A stretch of 64,000 nucleotides of DNA, taken from contig JAZNCN010000005.1 in NCBI GenBank assembly GCA_045587545.1, forward strand, positions 62,001 to 126,000, written 5' to 3'. The notes under the pieces are model-generated. The model saw only the letters and a list, made by a program, of their open reading frames with translations, was not told the DNA's origin and searched no databases. Below are positions 33,211 to 41,772 of this stretch, piece after piece (position 1 is the stretch's first letter; each line of letters starts with the position of its first letter). This DNA comes from Caccoplasma_A sp045587545 (GTDB taxonomy: Bacteria; Bacteroidota; Bacteroidia; Bacteroidales; G3-4614). Both the position numbers and the translations under genes were made by a program.

Positions 33211-34632
33211 ATGAATATTTTAAGTAAACTTTATTATAAAGCAACAGGAGTGCAACCAAAGTTGATTGTTAAACTTTCAGGTGATGGCTCCAATAGGACT
33301 TATTACAGATTATCTTCTGACAGATGTAGTTTGATTGGCGTCAGTGGTGTTTCTTTTGATGAGAACAACGCATTTATTACTATTGCCAATGTTTTTAACA
33401 AGTGTGGCATTGATGCTCCCAAAGTTATTGAGGTTAGTGATGATGGCATGCACTATATTATTGAAGATTTAGGAGACAACACCCTGTTTAAATTATTAAA
33501 AGATTGTAGAGAGATTGGTTTTTTCAATGATAATGACTGCAAAATGCTATGCCAAACAATGGCGCTACTTGCCGATATTCAGTTTAAAGTTGGAGAGAAA
33601 TTGGATTTTGATGTTTGCTATCCTGTTGCCAACTTTGACAGAGTTTCTGTTTTCTGGGATTTGAACTACTTTAAATATTGCTTCTTAAAGGGTGTGGGCT
33701 TTGAGCTTGATGAGCCTGCTCTTGAGAGTGATTTTGAAACTCTTTGTAACCTTTTGTTAGAAGAGAATGATAACACATTCTTATATAGAGATTTTCAATC
33801 TCGTAATATAATGTGGCACAACAATAAGCCCTATTTTATAGATTTTCAGGGGGGCAGACGCGGACCTATCTATTATGATGTGGCTTCGTTTGTAGGTCAG
33901 ACCCGTGCAAAATACAGCGACGAGGTTTACGAAAAGATGATTGACGCCTATATCTGCTCTTTGAGGAAATATAAGGAAGTTAACATAGACGATTTTTATA
34001 AGAGACTAAATATTTTCAGGATTTTTCGTCTTCTTCAAACTTTAGGGACATATGGCTATAGAGGTTTATTTGAAAGAAAGAAAGCATTTATTGACCCTAT
34101 CCCTGCAACTCTTAATCAAATCGGCAAACTTTTAAATGACTACAAAGATGCTCTTCCGTATCTATCAAAAGTAATAAGAAAGATAAAAGATCTTCCTCGC
34201 TTTAAAAAGTCGGATTATATGGGATTGACAATTGATGTTATGAGTTTTTCATATCATAGAGGTATCCCCGATGACTATTCTGGCAATGGCGGAGGTTTTG
34301 TTTTTGATTGCAGAGCCATTCATAACCCCGGCAGATATGAGCAATATAAAAAACTTAATGGAACTGATGCCCCCGTTATTGAATTTCTTGAGCGAGAGAG
34401 TAATATTTGTGAGTTTTTAGATAACGTTTACTCAATGGTTGACAATATGGTTGATACCTATATGAAACGTGGTTTTACCCATATTCAAATTTGTTGCGGT
34501 TGCACAGGCGGGCAACATCGCTCGGTATATAGTGCAGAACATATTGCAAAACATATTGCCGATAAATTTGGAGTAAGAATTAATGTTAAACATATTATGT
34601 TAAACCGCTCTTATACTATACCAGAAAGATGA
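33211..34632 (+). CDS. AmgK-like sugar kinase fused to a RapZ C-terminal domain
   Basis: This 473-residue protein joins two modules. The first is an aminoglycoside-phosphotransferase-type kinase (about 1-330) with Leu-Tyr-Arg-Asp-Phe-Gln-Ser-Arg-Asn (catalytic loop) and Ile-Asp-Phe-Gln-Gly-Gly. It resembles AmgK, which phosphorylates N-acetylmuramic acid in cell-wall recycling. The second (about 340-473) matches the RapZ C-terminal domain, with Phe-Val-Phe-Asp-Cys-Arg and Gly-Cys-Thr-Gly-Gly-Gln-His-Arg-Ser-Val-Tyr. In enterobacteria RapZ senses glucosamine-6-phosphate and controls GlmS through small RNAs. The stop overlaps the MurU-like gene by 4 bp, supporting an AmgK-MurU pathway. Confidence 0.82.
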   Translation: MNILSKLYYKATGVQPKLIVKLSGDGSNRTYYRLSSDRCSLIGVSGVSFDENNAFITIANVFNKCGIDAPKVIEVSDDGMHYIIEDLGDNTLFKLLKDCREIGFFNDNDCKMLCQTMALLADIQFKVGEKLDFDVCYPVANFDRVSVFWDLNYFKYCFLKGVGFELDEPALESDFETLCNLLLEENDNTFLYRDFQSRNIMWHNNKPYFIDFQGGRRGPIYYDVASFVGQTRAKYSDEVYEKMIDAYICSLRKYKEVNIDDFYKRLNIFRIFRLLQTLGTYGYRGLFERKKAFIDPIPATLNQIGKLLNDYKDALPYLSKVIRKIKDLPRFKKSDYMGLTIDVMSFSYHRGIPDDYSGNGGGFVFDCRAIHNPGRYEQYKKLNGTDAPVIEFLERESNICEFLDNVYSMVDNMVDTYMKRGFTHIQICCGCTGGQHRSVYSAEHIAKHIADKFGVRINVKHIMLNRSYTIPER

Positions 34633-35369
34633 ATGCAATTATCTTAGCCGCAGGATTAGGTACTCGTCTTCGGCCCCTGACAGACAATACACCAAAGGCA
34701 CTGGTTGATGTAGGCGGCAAAACTATGCTTGAACATCAGATTTTAAATCTCAAAAAAGCAGAGGTTGACAATATTGTTATAAACATTCACTATTTTGGTG
34801 AGCAGATTATTAATTTTTTAAAGGCAAATAACAATTTTGGGTTGAATATTAAAATTTCAGATGAGCGAGAACTTTTGCTTGATACCGGTGGAGGTATTGC
34901 AAAGGCAGGGTGTTTGTTTGAAAATGACGCTCCTATTCTTGTTCACAATGTTGATATTTTTACAAACGTAGATTTAAAAAAGGTATATGACGAGGGAGAT
35001 AAATATGATGTTATGCTTGTTACCGAAAAACCTCGTTCAAATAGAGTTTTATTCTTTGCCGATAACAGATTATGCGGTTGGAAAAACAAAGCCACCAACG
35101 AAACCATTTTAACTTCGGAAGAGTATACCCCCAATCCCAATGATGAACGTGCTTTTATGGGGATACACGTTTTAAACGCTAAAACTATTCGTTTAATGAG
35201 GGAGCACAAAGAGGCTTTTCCGCTTATTCCTTTTTATTTGAATGCATCAAAAAACGAAGAACTCAATATTGGCGAGTTGTTTTGCAACGACGATATTGTA
35301 AGAGTTGATGCAGGCAAACCCGAAGTTCTTGACAAATGTAAAGAGATTATTGATAGGTTTTATTTATGA
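34629..35369 (+). CDS. murU: Sugar-1-phosphate nucleotidyltransferase (MurU-like)
   Basis: This 246-residue protein has the nucleotidyltransferase signature Leu-Ala-Ala-Gly-Leu-Gly-Thr-Arg-Leu-Arg-Pro-Leu-Thr at 6-18 and Thr-Pro-Lys-Ala-Leu-Val at 21-26. Asp-Thr-Gly-Gly-Gly-Ile and Val-His-Asn-Val-Asp-Ile follow. With the AmgK-like kinase upstream it likely converts MurNAc-1-phosphate to UDP-MurNAc, bypassing de novo synthesis. A mannose-1-phosphate guanylyltransferase role is possible on motifs alone, but the pairing favours MurU. Confidence 0.78.
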   Translation: MNAIILAAGLGTRLRPLTDNTPKALVDVGGKTMLEHQILNLKKAEVDNIVINIHYFGEQIINFLKANNNFGLNIKISDERELLLDTGGGIAKAGCLFENDAPILVHNVDIFTNVDLKKVYDEGDKYDVMLVTEKPRSNRVLFFADNRLCGWKNKATNETILTSEEYTPNPNDERAFMGIHVLNAKTIRLMREHKEAFPLIPFYLNASKNEELNIGELFCNDDIVRVDAGKPEVLDKCKEIIDRFYL

Positions 35370-35398
35370 TAATCTTAGAATCTAACATTAAACAATTG

Positions 35399-35428
35399 GG
35401 GCTATCCAGCCGTTCGGTGAGATAGCCC
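35399..35428. terminator. Terminator between murU and the LRR protein gene
   Basis: GGGCTATC/GATAGCCC (35399-35406, 35421-35428) with a 14-nt loop is followed by TTATATTT. It serves both converging genes. Confidence 0.7.
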
Positions 35429-35454
35429 TTATATTTAAAGTTAATTTATAGTTA

Positions 35455-37953
35455 TTAAATTACGACCTTTGTTGCTTTATTGTCAGTTCTAATGATATAA
35501 GCTCCTTTGGGAAGATTGGTTATATCCAACTCCTCGTCGCTTATAACAATTTTATTAAACACTACGGTTCCGCTCAAATCATAAACGGTGACTTTGATTG
35601 GTACTGCAACGCCTTTTATTATTAGCTTCCCGCCACTTATAAATGTATTTATCGAAGCATCTTTACAGTTACTTTCAACACCCACAAAATCTGTTTCGAT
35701 AAAATTTGTAAACTCTTTCCACTCTGCCGCTTGTTGATAAGCAGCTAATGAGCCTTGAGGAATATATACAGGTATTGATTTATTACAATTTGTAAAGCAG
35801 AACGAATCTGCCACAGGAGGTACCGAATTGTACGATAATATCTCCTCTATTGAGGCCATGCTTATTGCATTGGAGCCTATTTTTTCAACCGAGCGACCGA
35901 TGGAAACACTCTTTAATGAATCACATAATATAAAAGCATATGAACCAACTTCTGTTACCAAATCAGGAATTGTTACCTGTTTTATTCTTGTATTATAAAA
36001 GGCGTGTGTTCCAAAATAAGTTACTGATTCCGGAATATTTACATCTTTCAACGATGTACACCCTTGAAATAGTCTGTCAGATATATGCAATAGAGATTCT
36101 GAAAGTTTTGCAGATTCAAGTGATGAACAACCATAGAACAAACCATATCCTATATTTGTAACACTATTAGGAAGTGTAATTTCTTTTAATGATGTACAAT
36201 CCATGAAAGCTTGTATTCCTATCTTCTCTAATGTATTAGGAAGAACAACTTTTTTAAGATTTGCACATCTATAGAATAGAGATGAGCCCATTGTTTTTAC
36301 TCCATTAGGAATAACAATCTCCTCTAAACTTATACAATTATAAAATGCAGATGATCCTATATCCCATGATTTGTTACTCAAAGATATATTTTTTAATGAT
36401 GTGCAACCGGCAAAAGCATTATTTGGAATTACTGAGTTTGTATTTATCACAACATCTGTCAACGATGAGCAATCACTAAAGACTGATTCTCCTAACGATG
36501 TTACAGTTTCGCCTAACTCTATTGATTTTAACCCCGAACAACCTCTAAATGCCGATTTCCCAATAGAGTGTACCGATGTAGGAATTGAAACAGACTCTAT
36601 TGATATACATTTAGCAAAAACATTATCATTTATCAACCCCACTCCTTCGGGTATATTCAGTTGAGTAATTAACTCTCCGTTATAATACAGATTATGAGGT
36701 TCATTTAAAGGTGACAAGAAAAAGTCAATTTGCACTCCACACCAATTAGCCAAATCCTTTATATGTATTTTATCCAGTTTATTGCAATTTTGAAACGCAT
36801 ATCCCTGTATCACAGATATTGACTTTCCGATAGTAACCTCTTTTAATTCAGAACAATCAGAAAAGGCATACTCCGCTATACATGTTAATGAATCGCCTAT
36901 AACAACTGACTCTAAACCCGTACACCCTGAAAAAGCTCTTTTATTCAATGTAGTTACTGAATTGGGGATATCAATTTTAGAAATTCCGGAACACCTGTTA
37001 AAAGCCCACTCATCAATGGTTTTAAGAGATAATGGAAGTTCTATTGATGTTAATGACCAACAATCAGAAAAAGCATTTATACCAATATATTGCAACGAAT
37101 CAGACATATCAAATTTTGACAGATAACCACAATCTGAAAAGGCGCTATTACCAATGTGTGTTATCTTCCCCAAAAACGACAATTCTTTTATTGAACTACA
37201 GCCTGAAAATGTAGAATTATTAATTTTATTAAATAGAGGTTTCATCTCTAATGTTACTAACGATGAACAACCTGAAAAAGCACTATTACCCAATGACTCT
37301 ATTGTATCCATTTTAAGAGAGGTGATTGAGCGACATTTATAGAATGCTGCAGAGCCAATTGTTCTTACCGATTTTGGGATATTTACAGAGATTAATGAGT
37401 CGCAACCTTCAAATGCCGATGCTCCTATTGATTTAACAGCATTACCCAAGGTTACACTCTTTAAACTTGTACAATTTTTAAATGTTGCCTCATTTATGCT
37501 TTGTATCGAATCGCCTATAACAACCGATTGCAATAAGGGTGATCCCGAAAATGCATATGAAGCTATTGATTGGACATTGTCAGGAATTACAATTGATATA
37601 AGTGAATCACAATTTGAAAAGGCTGAATAACCTATATACTTGACAGATTCAGGGATATTTACTCCTTTTAGATACCTGCTTGCACTAAAAGCATTGTTTG
37701 ATATATTTGTTACCATATAGGTAACGTTATTGTATGTTACTTCACTTGGAATATTTATAACACCTTTATAGCAAGCATACCCATTATAATCTCTGATTGT
37801 TACCGAAACAGTTTTCCCATCAGTATTTATATCATAATACACATACTTTCCATCACTATTTTTAACAGCAAAATCATGAGCATCTATTGTTATTACCGAC
37901 AATGAACAGAATAACGATACAATAAAAAACTTAAGAAGGTAGTTGTATTTCAT
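35455..37953 (-). CDS. BspA-like leucine-rich-repeat surface protein with type A sorting tail
   Basis: This 832-residue exported protein has an N-terminal signal peptide (about 1-25) and more than twenty LRR_5/BspA repeats of about 23 residues. Recurring Ala-Phe-x-x-Cys-x-Ser-Leu and Ile-Pro-x-Ser-Val units cover about 60-720. The C-terminal 75 residues (Val-Tyr-Asp-Leu-Ser-Gly, Leu-Pro-Lys-Gly-Ala-Tyr-Ile-Ile) fit a type A sorting domain used by the Type IX secretion system. BspA proteins bind fibronectin, fibrinogen or other bacteria. It is monocistronic. Confidence 0.88.
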   Translation of the reverse strand: MKYNYLLKFFIVSLFCSLSVITIDAHDFAVKNSDGKYVYYDINTDGKTVSVTIRDYNGYACYKGVINIPSEVTYNNVTYMVTNISNNAFSASRYLKGVNIPESVKYIGYSAFSNCDSLISIVIPDNVQSIASYAFSGSPLLQSVVIGDSIQSINEATFKNCTSLKSVTLGNAVKSIGASAFEGCDSLISVNIPKSVRTIGSAAFYKCRSITSLKMDTIESLGNSAFSGCSSLVTLEMKPLFNKINNSTFSGCSSIKELSFLGKITHIGNSAFSDCGYLSKFDMSDSLQYIGINAFSDCWSLTSIELPLSLKTIDEWAFNRCSGISKIDIPNSVTTLNKRAFSGCTGLESVVIGDSLTCIAEYAFSDCSELKEVTIGKSISVIQGYAFQNCNKLDKIHIKDLANWCGVQIDFFLSPLNEPHNLYYNGELITQLNIPEGVGLINDNVFAKCISIESVSIPTSVHSIGKSAFRGCSGLKSIELGETVTSLGESVFSDCSSLTDVVINTNSVIPNNAFAGCTSLKNISLSNKSWDIGSSAFYNCISLEEIVIPNGVKTMGSSLFYRCANLKKVVLPNTLEKIGIQAFMDCTSLKEITLPNSVTNIGYGLFYGCSSLESAKLSESLLHISDRLFQGCTSLKDVNIPESVTYFGTHAFYNTRIKQVTIPDLVTEVGSYAFILCDSLKSVSIGRSVEKIGSNAISMASIEEILSYNSVPPVADSFCFTNCNKSIPVYIPQGSLAAYQQAAEWKEFTNFIETDFVGVESNCKDASINTFISGGKLIIKGVAVPIKVTVYDLSGTVVFNKIVISDEELDITNLPKGAYIIRTDNKATKVVI

Positions 37954-38078
37954 AAGCCTAAAAATTTATATGGTTACACTATTTATTTTGATACAAAAAT
38001 AATATTTGTTTTATCTTAAAAAAAAGGTGTAACAAAATAATTTGCCACACCTAAACATTTTTACCTCCCCTATTTAAT

Positions 38079-39317
38079 CTATGTTAACATTTTAATCATG
38101 TCATAGAGTGCACAATCTGTGAAACGCTCAACATTTCTCATACGATTTACAGTGGGTATTGTTATAAGGCGCGACTGAACTTTACCTTTACAATATACTG
38201 CTATTGCAATTGTACCAACAGGTTTTTGCTTACTCCCTCCAGAAGGTCCTGCTATTCCTGATGTTGCTATTGCGCAATCTGTTTTAAATTTATCGGCAAC
38301 ACCTTTAGACATTTGTTCAACCACCTGTGTACTTACCACTCCATACTCTTTTATACTCTCCTCCTCTACTCCGAGTATATTGGTTTTTATAGAGTTATCG
38401 TAAGCCACTACTCCCCCCATAAATACGGCAGAGGCTCCTGCCACTGATGTAATTTTTGAGGCAATACCTCCTCCCGTACAACTCTCGGCTGTTGATATGG
38501 TATAAGATTTTTCCTGTAAGAGTTTTATTAGGATTTCTTCAAGGATTAAATCGTCGTAAGCTATTATATTATCGTTTAATAATTCATCTAATTTTACGGT
38601 TGCTTGATACATATCGCAATAGAGACTCTCCTCATTATTGCCACGGGCAGTCAAACGCAAGCGTATTATATTTGGTTTTGGCAGATATGCCAATTTTATT
38701 GATGATGGTAGCGAGGCTTCAAACTCCGATAGATATATTGCCAACTTTGACTCGGTAAAGCCTGTTACCACACGAGTTGAATGAAATATTTTTTCGGTAT
38801 TTCCGATATTCTCAAATATATGTACAACTTGGTCATCAATCAACTTTTGCATTTCGTATGGCACACCGGGCAACGATATAAGTTGCTTTTTGCCACGCTT
38901 AAATAACATACCGGGAGCTGTCCCTACCGGGTTGGGCAATACTTTACAACAATCGGGCACCATTGCTTGTGAGCGAGTAAGAGAGTTCATCTCTTTCCCT
39001 AATCGGGCAAAAAGAGCATCGTTACTCTCTTGGGTTACTTTTGAGAATATCATCTCGCCACCAAATATTTCGCAGAGTGTCTTTTTGGTTATGTCATCGT
39101 TTGTAGGTCCTAATCCGCCTGTTACTATCACTGTATCAACTCTTGAAAGAGTCTCCTCTACAGCAGTGGTTATCTCTTCTGCCCGGTCTCTTATAGCTGT
39201 AGTGCGTAACACCTCAACCCCTACAAAATTTAGTTTACGTGCAATATATCCCGAATTGGTATCGGTTACCTGCCCTATTAAAAGTTCGTCACCTATTACA
39301 ATAATCTCAACTTTCAT
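38079..39317 (-). CDS. cinA: CinA family protein (NMN deamidase/ADP-ribose pyrophosphatase type)
   Basis: This 412-residue protein has an N-terminal MoCF/COG1058 domain (Ile-Gly-Asp-Glu-Leu-Leu-Ile-Gly-Gln near 6-14, Thr-Gly-Gly-Leu-Gly-Pro-Thr near 65-71). The C-terminal CinA deamidase domain has Ser-Thr-Ala-Glu-Ser-Cys-Thr-Gly-Gly near 277-285 and Thr-Ser-Gly-Ile-Ala-Gly-Pro. It recycles nicotinamide mononucleotide. The start overlaps the M48 gene stop by one base. Confidence 0.92.
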   Translation of the reverse strand: MKVEIIVIGDELLIGQVTDTNSGYIARKLNFVGVEVLRTTAIRDRAEEITTAVEETLSRVDTVIVTGGLGPTNDDITKKTLCEIFGGEMIFSKVTQESNDALFARLGKEMNSLTRSQAMVPDCCKVLPNPVGTAPGMLFKRGKKQLISLPGVPYEMQKLIDDQVVHIFENIGNTEKIFHSTRVVTGFTESKLAIYLSEFEASLPSSIKLAYLPKPNIIRLRLTARGNNEESLYCDMYQATVKLDELLNDNIIAYDDLILEEILIKLLQEKSYTISTAESCTGGGIASKITSVAGASAVFMGGVVAYDNSIKTNILGVEEESIKEYGVVSTQVVEQMSKGVADKFKTDCAIATSGIAGPSGGSKQKPVGTIAIAVYCKGKVQSRLITIPTVNRMRNVERFTDCALYDMIKMLT

Positions 39318-40555
39318 TATTTTTCAGATTTTATTGCCAATACCCTTTGTAGCAGTGTCGGGTGAGAATAGTGAACCTTCACATATATATTATCGGGCGT
39401 AAGATTACTCAACGATTTCACCGATAGTTTTTTCAAAGCAGATATAAGTTCCTCGCCAAAACCATTAGATGAAGCAAAATTATCTGCTTCATACTCCGCC
39501 TTGCGAGATATGGCATTCATAATTATGCCTGTTACCATATCTATCGGGGTATATAGTATTGCAAATGCTATTAGCGATACGGCAAAAGCAGGTGTTGTCA
39601 ATCCCATAGCCTCAGCCATTGTTGTACTTGACAGAGCAAGAGATAATACATAGAATTGTATTAACATTGCCATGGCTGCTGCTATAAAGTTTTTAAGCGT
39701 ATGACGCTTCTTATAGTGTCCTATTTCATGCGCTAAAACCGCAACAACTTCTTGTACCGACAACTCTTCAATAAGTGTATCGTATAATACAATCCTTCTT
39801 TTCTTTCCTATACCTGAGAAATAAGCATTTGCCTTTGTTGAACGTTTTGAGCCATCAATTACATAAATATTGGTGAGTTCAAAGTCTGCTTTTTGGGCAA
39901 ATTTTTCGATTTCATCGCGTAATTCACCTTCGGGCAATGGGGTTTGCTTATTAAACAGAGGGACTATTACTTGCGAATACAACATTGTGGTAAGCAATGA
40001 CACCGTCAATGATACCAAAAAAGCCGCCCACCAAAAGTTTGTCCCAAGAATTGTATAGAGCCATACTATCAGAGATATTAAACCTCCTCCTAATATTGCG
40101 GCAAGTAAGAGACCTTTTAATTTGTCGAGGATAAATGTTTTAGGTGTGGTTTTATTAAAGCCGAAACGCTCCTCTATTACGAATGTATCATAAATTTGAA
40201 AAGGTAATGTCAAAATATCGTATGCCATAAATATTATTGCCATAAATATTAATGTCTGAACTATAACATTTTGACTTATTGTAGTACAATATTCGTATAT
40301 TGTCCCGAATGCCTGCAACTTTAACATTACCAACATAACCAATGTTGAGAATGTTGATGTTATTAGTGAGAAACGGTTATTTGTTCTGAAATATTTTTGT
40401 TGTTTGGCATACTTCTCTTCATCGTATAAACCTGCAAGTTGAGTAGGAATTTTCGATGATGCCGCCTTTAAGTTGCGATACGAGAGCCATTCTGATACCA
40501 AATACTCTCCAACCACAATCGCTACTATTATAAGTAATAATATATTGCTATCCAT
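39317..40555 (-). CDS. M48 family zinc metalloprotease (CAAX prenyl protease-like)
   Basis: This 412-residue membrane protein has about six to seven hydrophobic segments. The zinc motif His-Glu-Ile-Gly-His is near 278-282 within Val-Leu-Ala-His-Glu-Ile-Gly-His-Tyr-Lys-Lys-Arg-His, and a distal Glu lies in Glu-Tyr-Glu-Ala-Asp. It matches the Ste24/CAAX architecture with an N-terminal membrane region and cytoplasm-side catalytic domain. In bacteria its substrates are mostly unknown. Operon: tsaD - M48 - cinA, with 6-bp and 1-bp junctions. Confidence 0.9.
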   Translation of the reverse strand: MDSNILLLIIVAIVVGEYLVSEWLSYRNLKAASSKIPTQLAGLYDEEKYAKQQKYFRTNNRFSLITSTFSTLVMLVMLKLQAFGTIYEYCTTISQNVIVQTLIFMAIIFMAYDILTLPFQIYDTFVIEERFGFNKTTPKTFILDKLKGLLLAAILGGGLISLIVWLYTILGTNFWWAAFLVSLTVSLLTTMLYSQVIVPLFNKQTPLPEGELRDEIEKFAQKADFELTNIYVIDGSKRSTKANAYFSGIGKKRRIVLYDTLIEELSVQEVVAVLAHEIGHYKKRHTLKNFIAAAMAMLIQFYVLSLALSSTTMAEAMGLTTPAFAVSLIAFAILYTPIDMVTGIIMNAISRKAEYEADNFASSNGFGEELISALKKLSVKSLSNLTPDNIYVKVHYSHPTLLQRVLAIKSEK

Positions 40556-40561
40556 AAAATT

Positions 40562-41581
40562 TTATAATTCAATTCTTGAGAAAGAGGGTGCGTCAATATC
40601 GCAAAACTCTTTATCAATATATTTATAATATCCTGTTATTGCAACCATTGCTGCATTATCGGTAGTATATGAAAATTTTGGCAGATATACTTTCCACCCA
40701 AATCTTTCGGCATGAGAAATAAATGCCTCACGAACCGCTGAATTTGCCGAGACACCGCCTGCTACAGCAACCTCTTTTATTCCCGTTTGCTTAACTGCCT
40801 TACGCAATTTATCCATCAATATATCTACAATGGTACTTTGCAATGAAGCCGCTAAATCGTTCTTGTTTTTTTCGATAAAATCAGGGTCTTTTGCCAATTC
40901 ATCACGCAAAAGATATAGAAACGAGGTTTTTAACCCGCTAAAGCTATAATTAAGTTCTGGGATATGAGGTTTGTTAAATATAAACTTTTTTGCATCACCC
41001 TCTTTTGCAAGCTTGTCAATTATAGGACCTCCGGGATAACCTAATCCCATAACTTTTGCACATTTATCAAATGCTTCGCCAGCTGCATCATCAATGGTTT
41101 GCCCTATTACTTCCATTTTGTTATATGCCTCAATTTTTATTATCTGAGAGTTTCCTCCTGACACCAAAAGGCATAAAAAAGGGAATTTAGGTGCTGTATC
41201 TTGATCGGGGGTATCTTTTATGAAATGAGCTAAAACGTGAGCCTGCAAATGGTTTACGTCAATTAATGGTATTGATTGCGAAAGAGCAAATCCTTTTGCA
41301 AATGAGTTGCCTACAAGAAGAGAGCCCATAAGTCCCGGACCACGAGTAAATGCGATTGCCGTGATATCCTCTTTTGAAAGTCCACTGCGTTTAATTGCTT
41401 CTGACACAACAGGAACTATATTCTGCTGATGCGCACGAGATGCCAATTCGGGAACTACACCACCATACGACTCATGAACCGCCTGACTTGCTATTACGTT
41501 TGATAACAGAACCCCATCACGTATAACAGCTGCTGATGTATCGTCGCATGAAGATTCTATTCCTAATATTGTTATACTCAT
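40562..41581 (-). CDS. tsaD: tRNA N6-threonylcarbamoyladenosine synthase subunit TsaD
   Basis: This 339-residue ASKHA-fold enzyme has Gly-Ile-Glu-Ser-Ser-Cys-Asp-Asp-Thr-Ser at 6-15, the metal-binding His-x-x-x-His pair in Asn-His-Leu-Gln-Ala-His, Leu-Val-Ser-Gly-Gly-Asn-Ser and a late Gly-Gly-Val-Ser-Ala-Asn. It transfers threonylcarbamoyl to A37 of ANN-decoding tRNAs. It heads the minus-strand tsaD-M48-cinA group and is divergent from tamB. Confidence 0.95.
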   Translation of the reverse strand: MSITILGIESSCDDTSAAVIRDGVLLSNVIASQAVHESYGGVVPELASRAHQQNIVPVVSEAIKRSGLSKEDITAIAFTRGPGLMGSLLVGNSFAKGFALSQSIPLIDVNHLQAHVLAHFIKDTPDQDTAPKFPFLCLLVSGGNSQIIKIEAYNKMEVIGQTIDDAAGEAFDKCAKVMGLGYPGGPIIDKLAKEGDAKKFIFNKPHIPELNYSFSGLKTSFLYLLRDELAKDPDFIEKNKNDLAASLQSTIVDILMDKLRKAVKQTGIKEVAVAGGVSANSAVREAFISHAERFGWKVYLPKFSYTTDNAAMVAITGYYKYIDKEFCDIDAPSFSRIEL

Positions 41582-41772
41582 AATAGTTTATTGGTTATTT
41601 GCTACAAAAATACTCATTTAGAACAAATCTATAGCTCTATTTAATGAAAATATTATTAAGGCAAAATAAAACAAAAAGCAATAGGAACTGATTTTTATAT
41701 TGATATTTGACTTTTTCTCTTTTATAATTTATAGAACTTGCTTAAATTTGTATTTAAATATAGTATTATAAC

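Noticed and set aside
35455..37953. Repetitive DNA resembling a direct-repeat array
   Set aside because: The periodicity comes from LRR_5 protein repeats in an intact ORF; units vary and there are no spacers of CRISPR type.
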